A DNA stretch of 64,000 bases from NCBI RefSeq assembly GCF_029227915.1, contig NC_079878.1, positions 27,307,501-27,371,500 of the forward strand, read 5' to 3'. A program made the translations under genes and the position numbers. The notes below the pieces were generated by a model. It made no database searches and was not told the DNA's origin. It saw only the letters and a list, made by a program, of their open reading frames with translations. The DNA is from Hydractinia symbiolongicarpus. Its lineage: Eukaryota; Cnidaria; Hydrozoa; Anthoathecata; Hydractiniidae. This document shows positions 29,997-39,372 of this stretch, in pieces (within the stretch, counting starts at the first letter, position 1; every line of letters starts with the position of its first letter).

Positions 29997-30647
29997 ATGA
30001 TGGCTGATACAATGAAGCTTTACCCAACTTTGCCGCCAAGTGCGCCTGAGCAGGAGCAGCCTGAAGAAAGTCAGGTCTACAGACTAAAAAAGATCGAAGA
30101 AATCAAGCAGTACCTGCGGTCTGAGATCAAAGAGAGAGAGAAACTCTACAAAAAGTTCAAGCTGTGGGGGATAGGGCTTCGCTTTGCTGATCATGGCATA
30201 ATTGCTGTTACTGTCATCACCTCCGCAGCAGGTATTGCCACGCTTGCAACCGGATTCGGAGCCCCCATAGCAATTGGTCTTGAAGCCGCGGCTCTTGCAG
30301 TGGGCATAGGCCAAGTAGGTTTGAAGAATGCTTCCAAAAGGATACGGTATAAGGTGCACAAACATGAGTGCATCAAACTCCTAGCTGAATTAAAACTAGA
30401 CACTGTATACGATAAGATTTCCAGAGCGATCCAAGATGGTGTAATTTCAGACTACGAGTTTACATGGATAATGCAGGAAAAACAGCGGTACATGGTGCTC
30501 AAGGAGCAGATCCAACAACGAACGAAAAAAGCTGTGAAATCCATCAACGATAATGAACGCGCAGAGTTGCTAGCACAAGGCAGGGAAGAAGCTAAAGATG
30601 AAATTTTTAAAAAACTGCAATCTGCGCAGTATGCCAGCGCTACTTAG
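29997..30647 (+). CDS. Polinton helical membrane protein (216 aa), complete copy
   Basis: Starts at AATAAATG. Residues 1-25 are Pro/Glu-rich, 28-55 form a charged helix (KKIEEIKQYLRSEIKEREK), and about 66-110 form two hydrophobic segments rich in Ala/Gly (IIAVTVITSAAGIATLATGF and IAIGLEAAALAVGIGQVGL). The rest is Lys/Glu/Gln-rich and helical up to YASAT. Intact. The two-span plus coiled-coil pattern suggests a virion membrane or scaffold protein; no family function can be assigned. Confidence 0.62.
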   Translation: MMADTMKLYPTLPPSAPEQEQPEESQVYRLKKIEEIKQYLRSEIKEREKLYKKFKLWGIGLRFADHGIIAVTVITSAAGIATLATGFGAPIAIGLEAAALAVGIGQVGLKNASKRIRYKVHKHECIKLLAELKLDTVYDKISRAIQDGVISDYEFTWIMQEKQRYMVLKEQIQQRTKKAVKSINDNERAELLAQGREEAKDEIFKKLQSAQYASAT

Positions 30648-30689
30648 AGTCTCCACCTGCTTACAAAGTCTAATATGTTGGTCAACATA

Positions 30690-30950
30690 CTAGACGATTA
30701 CTTCTCCCGTATCTTGATCTATGAGCAAGTCGCCATCATGTACGACACGTCGCTGAGCGAGATTCCTCAAATATTGTTCAAGATTTTTCTGCCATGCAAT
30801 TTTAACACAAGGCTCGCAGTACGGTCCGCGCGTTTGTGTTGAAACATCCTTGTACTTGACCTTGCGTATGGCTTCGACAAGGTCTATTCGCTTCAACGTC
30901 GAGTACCCTTTGAGACCTAAGGCTTTAGCTTCTTGTCGCAGTTTGTCCAT
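30690..30950 (-). CDS. SAP-like domain protein (86 aa)
   Basis: The first ~30 residues (LRQEAKALGLKGYSTLKRID then LVEAIRK) fit the SAP helix-extension-helix that binds AT-rich DNA. A CEPC pair follows at about residues 45-48. Its start overlaps the end of the upstream minus-strand gene (30925-31125) by 26 bp, and it lacks the AATAAA motif, so it is probably read from the same transcript. The role may be DNA binding or packaging. Confidence 0.6.
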   Translation of the reverse strand: MDKLRQEAKALGLKGYSTLKRIDLVEAIRKVKYKDVSTQTRGPYCEPCVKIAWQKNLEQYLRNLAQRRVVHDGDLLIDQDTGEVIV

Positions 30951-31125
30951 TTGTTTCTTCTAGTTCTTCAATTGCTCTCTCTAATAAAGCGCTGATAGCC
31001 CTCTCGCACTCTTCTTCTTCTTTCTCACTTTTCTTTGCGAATAATTCTCTCAAAAAAGTTAGCATTATAAAATGTGTGTACCAATCTAGCGCTGTAATTT
31101 TAGGCCTTCGGTCGTTGCTTGACAT
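30925..31125 (-). CDS. Small Polinton protein (66 aa)
   Basis: Starts at AATAAATG on the minus strand (31123-31130). Contains an aromatic stretch (LDWYTHFIMLTFLRELF), then a strongly acidic helix (EKEEEECERAISALLERAIEELEE). The start motif and the overlap with the SAP-like gene make it credible. Function unknown. Confidence 0.5.
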   Translation of the reverse strand: MSSNDRRPKITALDWYTHFIMLTFLRELFAKKSEKEEEECERAISALLERAIEELEETNGQTATRS

Positions 31126-31130
31126 TTATT

Positions 31131-31410
31131 ATAATACTTTTTTTTTATTTTTTTGTCGCTATCCGCAACAATTTTCAGTGGTTTATTTTTTGTGACTGTC
31201 TCCAGTCACAAAAGATCCTCACTACTTTTTGTCTTGGTTGGTATACCAAAGTCATTTTGGATGCTCGTCTAGTCCATTATAGGCTTCCACAAGGTCGTAA
31301 TCATAGTAAAATTGACCAGGATTCTTCGTAGATCAAATTGTTCTGCAGATAGCAAAGGCATCTCTTTATTATAGATTTTTAAACCTCAACCAGGATCAAA
31401 ATACTGGATA
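31131..31410. other. Intergenic stretch inside the Polinton
   Basis: No gene seen. T-rich near 31137-31160, with an imperfect inverted pair around tgactgtctccagtcacaaa (31193). Confidence 0.35.
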
Positions 31411-32508
31411 TTACTTCCATAATTTAGATATCTCGCGCTTTTCTTCCTCATCTAAACACCAATTCCAATATCGATCCGGATGCCACGCCACTGGCATTAC
31501 CTCATTCCATATTTTTACATAAAAATTACGCTTGTGATGATGTCGCAGCAATTCATCATGAATTACATCAAAACCACGCAGCAATACAACAATCTGGATG
31601 TGACCATTGAGAGCTGCAATTTCTAGAGCCCAATGAAAGTGCGTCGCACCCCACTCTTTACACAGATTAACAATCTCAATGTGACCATTGAGAGCGGCAA
31701 TTTCTAGAGCCGAATTAAAGTCTGTCGCACCCCACTCTTTACACAGCTTAACAATCTCGATGTGACCATATTTAGCTGCAAGTTTCATGGCCCAATTAAA
31801 ATCTGTCGCACCCCACTCTTTACACAGCTTAACAATCTCGATGTGACCATTTTCAGCTGCACTAATAATAGCCCAATTAAAATCTGTCGCATCCCACTCT
31901 TTACACAGCTTAACAATCTCGATGTGACCATTTTCAGCTGCATTTTCTAGAGCCCTATTAAAGATCGTTGCACCCCCCTTTTTGCACAGCTTAACAATCT
32001 CAATGTGACCATTTGCAGCTGCAATTTTCATGGCCCAATTAATGTTCGTCGCACCCCACTCTTTGCACAGCTTAACAATCTCGATGTGACCATTTTCAGC
32101 TGCATTTTCTATAGCCCTATTAAAGGTTGTCGCACCCCACTCTTTGCACAGCTTAACAATCTCGATGTGACCATTGAGAGCTGCAAGTTTCATGGCCCCA
32201 TTAAAATTCGTCGCACCCCACTCTTTACACAGCTTAACAGTCTCGATGTAACCATTGAGAGCTGCATTATCTAGAGCCAAATCTACATCTTCAACGGTGG
32301 CTTTCAAGGCTTGACCGCAACCAGGCCTCTCCTTAGCATTGTGGTATGATAAAGAAACAGTGTCTCGTACACTCTGCAGTCTTTCTGCGAGTGCATCACG
32401 TGTTGCTGCTACCGGTGCAGATACAGCGCTATATAATTTACTAATTGCATTTCTAAAGAAACTCATTGCTTTATTATATGTTGGAAAATTTTCTAACGCA
32501 CTTGACAT
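31411..32508 (-). CDS. Ankyrin-repeat protein with the TIR-encoded N-terminus
   Basis: 365 codons, intact. Residues 1-75 match the start of the polymerase gene because both lie in the TIRs. Then come about eight ankyrin-like repeats of 33 residues with the core AAxNGHIEIVKLCKEWGAT, highly uniform at DNA level (99-bp units). A C-terminal ~60 residues rich in Trp, His and Arg follow. Ankyrin repeats bind proteins; in large DNA viruses such proteins often redirect host ubiquitin or immune factors, an analogy only. The ATG directly follows AATAAA. It is one of the few undamaged genes here. Confidence 0.85.
   Translation of the reverse strand: MSSALENFPTYNKAMSFFRNAISKLYSAVSAPVAATRDALAERLQSVRDTVSLSYHNAKERPGCGQALKATVEDVDLALDNAALNGYIETVKLCKEWGATNFNGAMKLAALNGHIEIVKLCKEWGATTFNRAIENAAENGHIEIVKLCKEWGATNINWAMKIAAANGHIEIVKLCKKGGATIFNRALENAAENGHIEIVKLCKEWDATDFNWAIISAAENGHIEIVKLCKEWGATDFNWAMKLAAKYGHIEIVKLCKEWGATDFNSALEIAALNGHIEIVNLCKEWGATHFHWALEIAALNGHIQIVVLLRGFDVIHDELLRHHHKRNFYVKIWNEVMPVAWHPDRYWNWCLDEEEKREISKLWK
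31590..32280 (-). repeat. 99-bp tandem repeats encoding ankyrin units
   Basis: Repeats of 99 bp with the shared phrase ttacacagcttaacaatctc (or one or two changes) at about 31739, 31838, 31907, 31983, 32067, 32148 and 32222. Uniformity suggests recent expansion or gene conversion. Confidence 0.75.
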
Positions 32509-32582
32509 TTTATTTTATGTTGTGACCCCAACCAGGGCGACAACATTTGAGGCATGATGTCACATGTTTTACTCATTTGAGG
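32284..32582 (-). repeat. Right terminal inverted repeat
   Basis: Inverse of 16112-16419. It includes the ankyrin gene's first ~75 codons, the AATAAA-ATG start, the conserved stretch containing ttggggtcacaac on the minus strand, and one unit of the 30-bp tip repeat. Confidence 0.85.
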
Positions 32583-32647
32583 CAATCGTTTACTACATTT
32601 TCTTGTAAATCGTCATTTTCTTGTTCAGCAAAACTATCAATTGATCT

Positions 32648-35198
32648 TTAGTGTGAAGTAAAGTGCATCAATGACTCTTCAACAAGGTTACCAAATGGTT
32701 CAAACTTCTCCCTGTTTTCATTAACTATTGTCAAAACATTTTGTTGGTTCAATTTCATTAAAAAGCTGTTTTCTTCACAAAGCTCCTGTTCATTTCTAAA
32801 TAGGTAAAATAGCATCAATAAATGATGAGCATGTTTTTCAGGATTCAAATTAGCATTTGGAGTATGATAACGTAATATTTTTTTAACTGAACGACACCTC
32901 ATTTTATCTTTGGATCTCATCAATGGAATTAATCTAGGATAAGAAAGAGGAGATTCTATATCATCATCAACAAGCACCTCAGGTTGGCTATCGTTAAAAT
33001 CCTTAGGTTTAGTTTCAAGAACATAAAATGCTAGAAATTCAGCATAACACATTTTGTCTAAGACAGAAAATTTTCCCCCTTTAAAATGTTTATCCGGAGG
33101 TTCCATATATCTGTCTAAGTTGGTTCTTTTGAAAACATCAGTACTATCTTCTGGAAGTTGAGACAATTCATCTCTTGATTTACAAATTTTGTATCTCTTT
33201 TCTGGTAGGCTTGAGTTAGCAAATGTTACAACAGGAATTGTTTTTCTAAGCCAAAGCCCAGGCATTAATTGATAGACTGCTTCTTGCAAAGAACACTGTC
33301 GATTTGTCAAAAAAGCTATTGCCAATTTTTTCATCCGATCCTGATAAGAAAGATTTTCAGATTCTTTAGAAGCATTTTTCATTGCCACAGAAGATTCAGT
33401 CTCACATTTAGAAAAATAAGAACACATATAGGTAACTGCCTTATAATAGTTAAATACTGGTTGTATATCAATATTTGCCTCCCAAGCTTGTAAACCAATT
33501 GTAAAATAGTTATTTACAAAACAAGAATTTTGAGGTCTAAAAATATGCATTTCAAAATCAGAATCTTGAGAAATAGAAAGAGCCCAATAATAATCATCTT
33601 CTGCTATTCCTAATACATCTAAAATAGCAGCTATGGAAGTTTCTCTATAAGATGATTTGTGGGGATCAAGATATTCATCAATATAATGCTTGACCTCTTT
33701 CAAAATAGCTTGACGTTTAGAAAGCATTGCAATTTTTTCATTTTCTGGAATTTCATCATCGAGAGGCTCAGCACAAATTGTTCTATCAGTAAAAAATCTG
33801 CCATAACGAAACCGACATGGAATATTTCTGTATTTTCGGCAAGATCGTGAATGACAATGTGTTTGATATTTGCTTACTAAATAATGAAGCTCAGGCTCAA
33901 TATCTTTATTAGGTAAATCTACTCGTACAATAGAATCAATGAATTTTACATACTCTTCTTTGGTTTCTTTTGTTAGCAGAGGAGCATTTTTTACCCAAAT
34001 AAAACAATGAACATGTGGTGATCCTCTGAACAACACTGCCCAAAGGACTTTTCTTGTGAATAATAATTTCCTTAAAAAATGTCCTCACTCTATATTGAAA
34101 GTGTTTAGCAACTAACACAGGATTGCTGTTTAATATTTCACATTTTTGAAAGTAATCAATTTCACTATTTTCATCTAAGTTTACTCCGTGCAATCTAGAT
34201 ATAATCAAAATCAATTCTTTCCATCGCAAATCAGCAGAAGACAATGTTAGAAAAAATGTTGGTAGTCCTAGTTGTTTTACCATGGCAAGAACATCATGTA
34301 AAAAAAATTTCCAGTATGCAGGAGTACCTTTCACAGCTTTCATAAAAGAGTAACCTTTATCTTCACATACAATTGATCTAACAGTTTCCTTTAAATTGTT
34401 ATTTAGCTGACCATCATTCAAACTACCCTTTACTTTAGTTATAGCTATATTAATCTGATTAAATAAATTAAGTTGTTTGAAAATATAATGAGCGAAAATG
34501 ACATAATCACCTTTTGAGGAAAACCTCTGAGTATAATTAAGCAGTCGTTGATTGAAATATTTGACAGGGGACAGTGAAACTTCTCTTGTTACTTGATAAC
34601 CAAATCTACCTTTTGGTAAAAGAAAAGGGAAAGCTTGTTCTTCACAAAATTGGTCATTGAAAAAAGATCGAGGGGCTTTATTTTGACCTGGAGCGATATC
34701 CAGCACATTTTGTGAATCATTATAAATATTTGGAATAACACACATTTCATCACTATTCGTTCGTTCCAAATCTAAGGGATTGCTACCTTCTAAATATTCA
34801 TCGTTTTCATACTTGACAGCTATTTCAAATTCATCTTTTTCTACGATACTTTCAATATCAGATAAACAAAGAAGATCACGATTAATATTATCTAGATCAA
34901 TAAGAATATTAGAGTAAAATGAATTATGTTCCTTTAGATAGTTTAATGCAATTTCAACGAAACTTGGGCGAACACTTTTAAAATAAATATCTCCTTTAAA
35001 CTCTATTTTTCTTTTTAACTTGACTAGCACAACGCCATCATCTTCAGTAGGTCTAGGTAAAACATTAGAAATAGCATCTGCTTGAACTGGAATATTGCAC
35101 ACAGCACCTCTTATTTTTGGTTGTTGACCTTTAGGCATAACTGTTATCTTTTTAAACAAAATTCTTTTAGAGATCAAGGTTTTTTCTAAACGATTCAA
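32648..35198 (-). pseudogene. Helitron replication initiator (Rep/HUH domain), one frameshift
   Basis: The upstream frame (33936-35198) has the N-terminal Helitron region, with KGQQPKIRGAVCNIP, SFFNDQFCEEQAFPFLLPKG and LPTFFLTLSSADLRW. A one-base slip near 34045-34060 leads into the frame ending at 32648, which starts with the HUH core LFRGSPHVHCFIWV and has the twin-tyrosine motif YMCSYFSK about 190 residues later. Rep nicks single strands for rolling-circle transposition. After the TAA at 32648 the same frame stays open with an acidic linker (ENDDLQENVVND) up to the Polinton border, which is where Helitron proteins normally go on to the helicase. Confidence 0.9.
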
Positions 35199-35199
35199 T

Positions 35200-35300
35200 G
35201 TTTCTAATTAGATTGGATCTAATATTAATTTGTTGGTTACAACTTACAAATATAGTACAGTCCCTTAGTGATAGCTTTTTTAAACACAGATACTCTTGGA
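35200..35300 (-). pseudogene. Decayed Helitron linker segment
   Basis: The minus strand contains KKAITKGLYYICKL before stops, reminiscent of the Cys-containing segment that joins the repeat region to the Rep region in Helitron proteins. Too short and broken to be sure. Confidence 0.35.
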
Positions 35301-35354
35301 GAATTCAAATTTTTGGATACCTTGCGTTCTCAAGATTTTTTATTTTCAATTTCA

Positions 35355-35660
35355 GTACGTTTACGTTTTCTACTTTTTCAGTTTTAGTCTGTTTACGTTT
35401 TCTGCTTTTTTCTTTTTCAGTTTTAGTCTGTTTACGTTTTCTACTTTTTTCTTTTTCAGTTTCAGTCTGTTTACGTTTTCTACTTTTTTCTTTTTGAGTT
35501 TCTGTCTGTTGACGTTTTCGACACTTTTCTTTTTGAGTTTCTGTCTTTTGACGTTTTCGACATTTTTTTTTTGAGTTTCTGTCTGTTGACGTTTTCGACA
35601 TTTTTCTTTTTCAGTTTCTGTCTGTTTACGTTTTCGACATTTTTCTTTTTCAATTTCAGA
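35355..35660 (-). repeat. 39-bp tandem repeats encoding RKRQQTETQKEKC-like units
   Basis: About eight units of 39 bp, each encoding 13 residues of the type R-K-R-x-Q-T-x-T-x-K-E-K-S/C. A base change in a T-run near 35570 shifts frame between early and late units. Such low-complexity charged repeats are common between protease and Rep parts of Helitron proteins. Confidence 0.8.
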
Positions 35661-36338
35661 ATTTTTCCTTAGATTTTCAGCTTCAAGCATGTAAGTAGAT
35701 TTAGCATCAAAATTAGGAGCATTTTGCATTTCAATTTTCACATATTGAACTGCTAAACATACATATTCCCCAATTGTGTCCTTAAAATAAGTTTCCAAAA
35801 TATGTCTTTCTAAAGATTTCCGAGAAGAAAATTTAAGTAAAACTGAAAATCCATCAGGACAAATTTTCCCATTAACGTCATGACTGTGAGAATCAAACAA
35901 AAAGTAATGTCTACTTGTCCAAGTAACTGACATTGTCAAACCTCTTAATGTAAATAGAAAACCTGAAGTATCTATAGGAGTATCGTCAAACAAAAAATAT
36001 AAATGCAGATTATTCAAATAAACAGGATAAACACTATAATTTTGAAAAATGGCTTTAAATTGCGAGTAGTTTTTAAATGAAAATTGTTGTGGCAATTGAT
36101 CCATTGCTACATATCCATCAATTTCAATTCAATTCAAACTTTTATAAATGGCGTCACCATATTCAAGAATAAAATCCATATCTCTATAATTCCACGTACC
36201 TTGACTTTTTATCAATGTAAATGCAACTGAAGATAACGCATTACATGTACATTGTCTACCAGCTGTTAATCCAAATCTCTCATTACCTTGATTAAAGGAG
36301 CCTTGCACAGACTTCAAAATATTTGTTTCTGTTGACAC
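35370..36338 (-). pseudogene. Helitron cysteine protease domain (C76/OTU-like), one in-frame TGA
   Basis: From ATG 36338, the catalytic Cys block is GRQCTCNALSS (about residues 28-38), followed by a D-x-I-L-E-Y-G-D segment. An in-frame TGA stands at 36129-36131. The frame continues with FDSHSHDVNGK, the His/Asp part of the active site, and then the charged repeats. The C-G-Q/R-C plus D-S-H-S-x-D pattern is that of tegument-type (C76) or OTU-like proteases found fused to Helitron and other element proteins; which of the two is uncertain. One C-to-T change (CGA to TGA) would explain the stop. Confidence 0.65.
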
Positions 36339-39300
36339 GATTTTACTTGTTTGAACTTGTTTTTACTTGTTTTATTTTGTAAAGTACTTAACCGTCCTGA
36401 GAAAAAGTACTGTCCCCAGATAGTCCTTATCTCAGCTTTAAAGCACTCGCAAGACAAATACTGTTCCCAGATATGTCAATATCCGAGCAAAATATAAACA
36501 GAATAAGATTCTCACAATCTTTAAATGGATTGAGAGAAAATACGTTGCATAGAATAATTAAAAAATCAGCAATGATTTCCAAGATTTCGTGACATTTCAA
36601 GACCACACAAACTTCAGCTACTAATGGTTTCAAAGGGACCTTCAGAAGCGTTCAATTTTCGGATTCCGGCAACTTATCCAAAAAACGCCTTACGCCCACA
36701 TAAGTGCGCCCGACCGCCTGTCGAAATCCGCGGAGTAGTAGTAGGAGGAGGAGGAGTCGCGGCTGTAATTAAAACGGGATACGCTACGCTCTCCCGAAAC
36801 AAAAAAAATACTGAAAAACTATATACTATAATTTTAGCACCCACAGCAACTTTTTTCACATACAATTGTCGCAAGAACTGAATCTGAGAGCGGGTCATTG
36901 AAAAAGTATGTTTGCCTACAGAGGAGGGAGGGTGTCATGTAGTATAACAAACAAAAACGAAGAAGGATATATTTGTTTTGTGTACATTCGCTTTTTAAAA
37001 AATAAATGTTCCTTTTATTTTCCTTGACATGATATGACATTTATTGTTTATGGTTGTGCGGGTGCAATGCCAAAAGTGAACTTGAGCAAACAAGGGGGGA
37101 GAGGTGGTCAGATATGGTGAATATTTGAGCTGACATACTTTTTAAATGCCCCTATTTACATAAAACCAACTTACAAATGAACTCATTAATACGAAATTTT
37201 TTAAATCCATCGTGGTCAACTCCTTCAAGACAATACTTTTCATATTGTTACAAGCTCGTGAGCTTGTATTAAAACGCAACTGTGTCCTACAAGAATGGAA
37301 ATTTTTGCCTCTCTGAGCACCGACACGGGAGTCGTCGTGTGTGCGAATCTCATCTTGGTAACTATTTTTACTTTTTTTTTTTTTTTTTTTAAAAAGATAA
37401 GACAAGTGTTCAAAACACTTGTTTAACTAACTAGTAAATAAAGGTGTTTCCACCAAACATTTTAAAAGTGAATGTAGGCAGAATTAACTGAATTAATGAA
37501 TTTCGCAAATTTTGGGGTTTGTGGATTTGTGGTCTTTCTTCTTTCTGTCAGTCGGTTCACCCAAGACGGACCCATCGAAAATTAAAAGTTCGAGGAATTT
37601 TCCGTTCAGGAAGGTCTCACAAATCAATTTTGAAAAATAAGTGTGTAACAAATATTATTGTGTATCTGAATAGTAAAATATGTCGTGTCTAACTTCGTAA
37701 CAAAAATCCCAATTTGATAGACAGCTTTTTGTAAACTTTATTCGCGAGGTTGTTTGCGTATATCATACGTCTTGTTTTGATTAGAGAAGCTATTTTTACG
37801 TGTCTAAACAAATAATAAAAATTTTCAAGATATCCAAATGACTACTAGAAAGCAAAAAATAAAAATCTGATATTATATACCTGTCTCAGTGCCATTATTT
37901 TTTTACTTTTTCAAATTGGTACCTAAAACCGAAATATTTAGATTTACTTAAATTTATTTATCGCAAAAAGCAGAACAAGAATTTCAAATCTGGTTGAAAA
38001 ATCATTGAGTGCAAGAAGTTAAATAAGGTACTTACTTAAAATAATTGTTTTATGACTGATTTATCTATTTTTAGGCTTTTATTTCATTATATAGCTACGC
38101 GATATTTCCTCACTTTCTGCATTAAAAAAAGAAAGTTTTGTAGCCCTTTGTTCGACAAAAAAATATAATAATATATAAAAATATATACTATATTTAAAGT
38201 AAGCTGGTGTCGATATAGACGAAATTCATGTGATTAAATTGAGAAAATTCATACACTGAACAAAAAATCTCACACCAAAGTTCTTTCACAACATTTTTTG
38301 TAGAATGTTTTGATCTGTTCATGAATTTTTTAATTATGCACTTAATGATCTTTAAAAATCTATGCGAGCAGGAATAATTAACTGGGTTTTATACTTGTCA
38401 TTATATTATTTTTATAATGGCTGCTGGCAGCGGGTTTGTGCATTATTATGATAAGGATAGAAAAGATGAGAGGTGCAACACACATGCATTAACATGAAGC
38501 AACAACCAGAGCGTATAAGGTAAGCTGTCTCGGCTGTCGTTATTCAATTGCAACATAACTGACGAAACTTTAATAGTTAATTGCAAATCTAGAACTTTGG
38601 CAGCCTGTTTCGAAAAAATTCTTTAAGGTGGATTTCTTTAAAATTGTATTTTCTGTAAAGTTTCACAACTTCCTGTTACAGAAGTTTTGTGCCCGATTTT
38701 CTCATGATTTCATGTCATTATACAAGCTAAGCCATCTTTGGAGGCAATTGTTAACTAAACTTTCGGAACAGATCACCTTAATAACATTTTTTCAGTTTTG
38801 AAACAATATTGTCGCACAAATAGTACTGAAGCTACAATGCTGCTTATAAAGTTCCAGTACTTGGCCAAAAACGTGTATTGAACTTCTATATTCTGCTTTT
38901 TAAAAAGTTTCTAAAACTTCATCTATTCCGGACGTCGTAAATGCTCAATGTAGAACACAACAGAAAATAGGTACTTGCAAGATAAATATGGCAATCATAA
39001 ACTTTTCATATGATGTCAAAATCTCTGTTGGCGTATAAGTTCTGGTTCAAGTAGTATTTTCACATAGAGAAATTGTTATATATCTAGTTTCTCATGCATT
39101 TTTTTTTGGGGGGATACTCCAACTGCATCAGCATTATTCACTTCTTTATTCCATGATATACATAAAGAAGCTACTAGGTGTCATTAGGCAAAGACAGCAA
39201 AAACAGGACAAAGCATTTGCAAGTATGAAAGTAAATTCACTCAAAAGCATGTTTCATAAATATAACTTTTCTTATCTTTTATGTATTTTCCCTGTCCTGC

Positions 39301-39372
39301 AGTTTACTAAACAAAATAATCTCTTATAATAATACGCTAAGTGTGTCTGTGTGTCTGTAACAGGCAAAGTGG
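36339..39372. other. Non-coding region right of the Helitron
   Basis: Contains two similar phrases around 36400 and 36460 (tactgtccccagatag / tactgttcccagatat), a GGA-rich trinucleotide run near 36740, and a T-run at 37372-37390 preceded by a B-box-like gtgcgaatctc that could be a SINE tail. No supported gene. Confidence 0.35.

Larger units (their letters stand above)
28253..30396. repeat. 1.07-kb tandem duplication within the Polinton
   Basis: 28253-29324 and 29325-30396 are near-identical direct copies (offset 1071-1072). The junction at 29323-29325 joins the middle of a membrane-protein gene to the middle of the minus-strand gene with at most two bases of shared sequence. Copy 1 has since gained a TGG-to-TGA change and a one-base A-run insertion in the plus-strand gene, while copy 2 stays open. 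Confidence 0.9.
16051..32582. mobile_element. Polinton/Maverick element, degenerate
   Basis: About 16.5 kb bounded by inverted repeats (16112-16419 and 32284-32582), with the hallmark gene set: protein-primed-type DNA polymerase B, packaging ATPase, DD35E integrase and a capsid-sized protein, plus small membrane proteins. Unusual cargo is Fic, BRO-N, SAP-like and ankyrin-repeat genes. Many genes carry stops or frameshifts, one is split by a MITE, and about 1.07 kb is duplicated. No adenain-type protease was recognised. A 6-bp target duplication, expected for Polintons, could not be identified because the left end carries extra 30-bp repeats. Confidence 0.9.
32583..36338 (-). mobile_element. 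Truncated Helitron (protease and Rep parts), cut by the Polinton
   Basis: Minus-strand order: cysteine protease domain, Lys/Gln/Thr/Glu repeats, N-terminal Helitron domain, HUH Rep. The expected SF1 helicase after Rep is absent; the Polinton tip begins where the linker would continue. Several stops and frame shifts show decay. Confidence 0.85.

Noticed and set aside
32509-32582. CRISPR-like or telomere-like array at the Polinton ends
   Set aside because: The 30-bp units are contiguous without spacers, and the window is eukaryotic; it is a minisatellite in the TIR.
35198-35574. Plus-strand Phe/Ser-rich repeat protein
   Set aside because: It is the reverse strand of the Helitron's charged repeats; no start context or homology.
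37273-37391. tRNA-derived SINE with T-run tail
   Set aside because: Only a B-box-like gtgcgaatctc and a T-run are visible; no A box or second copy was found.
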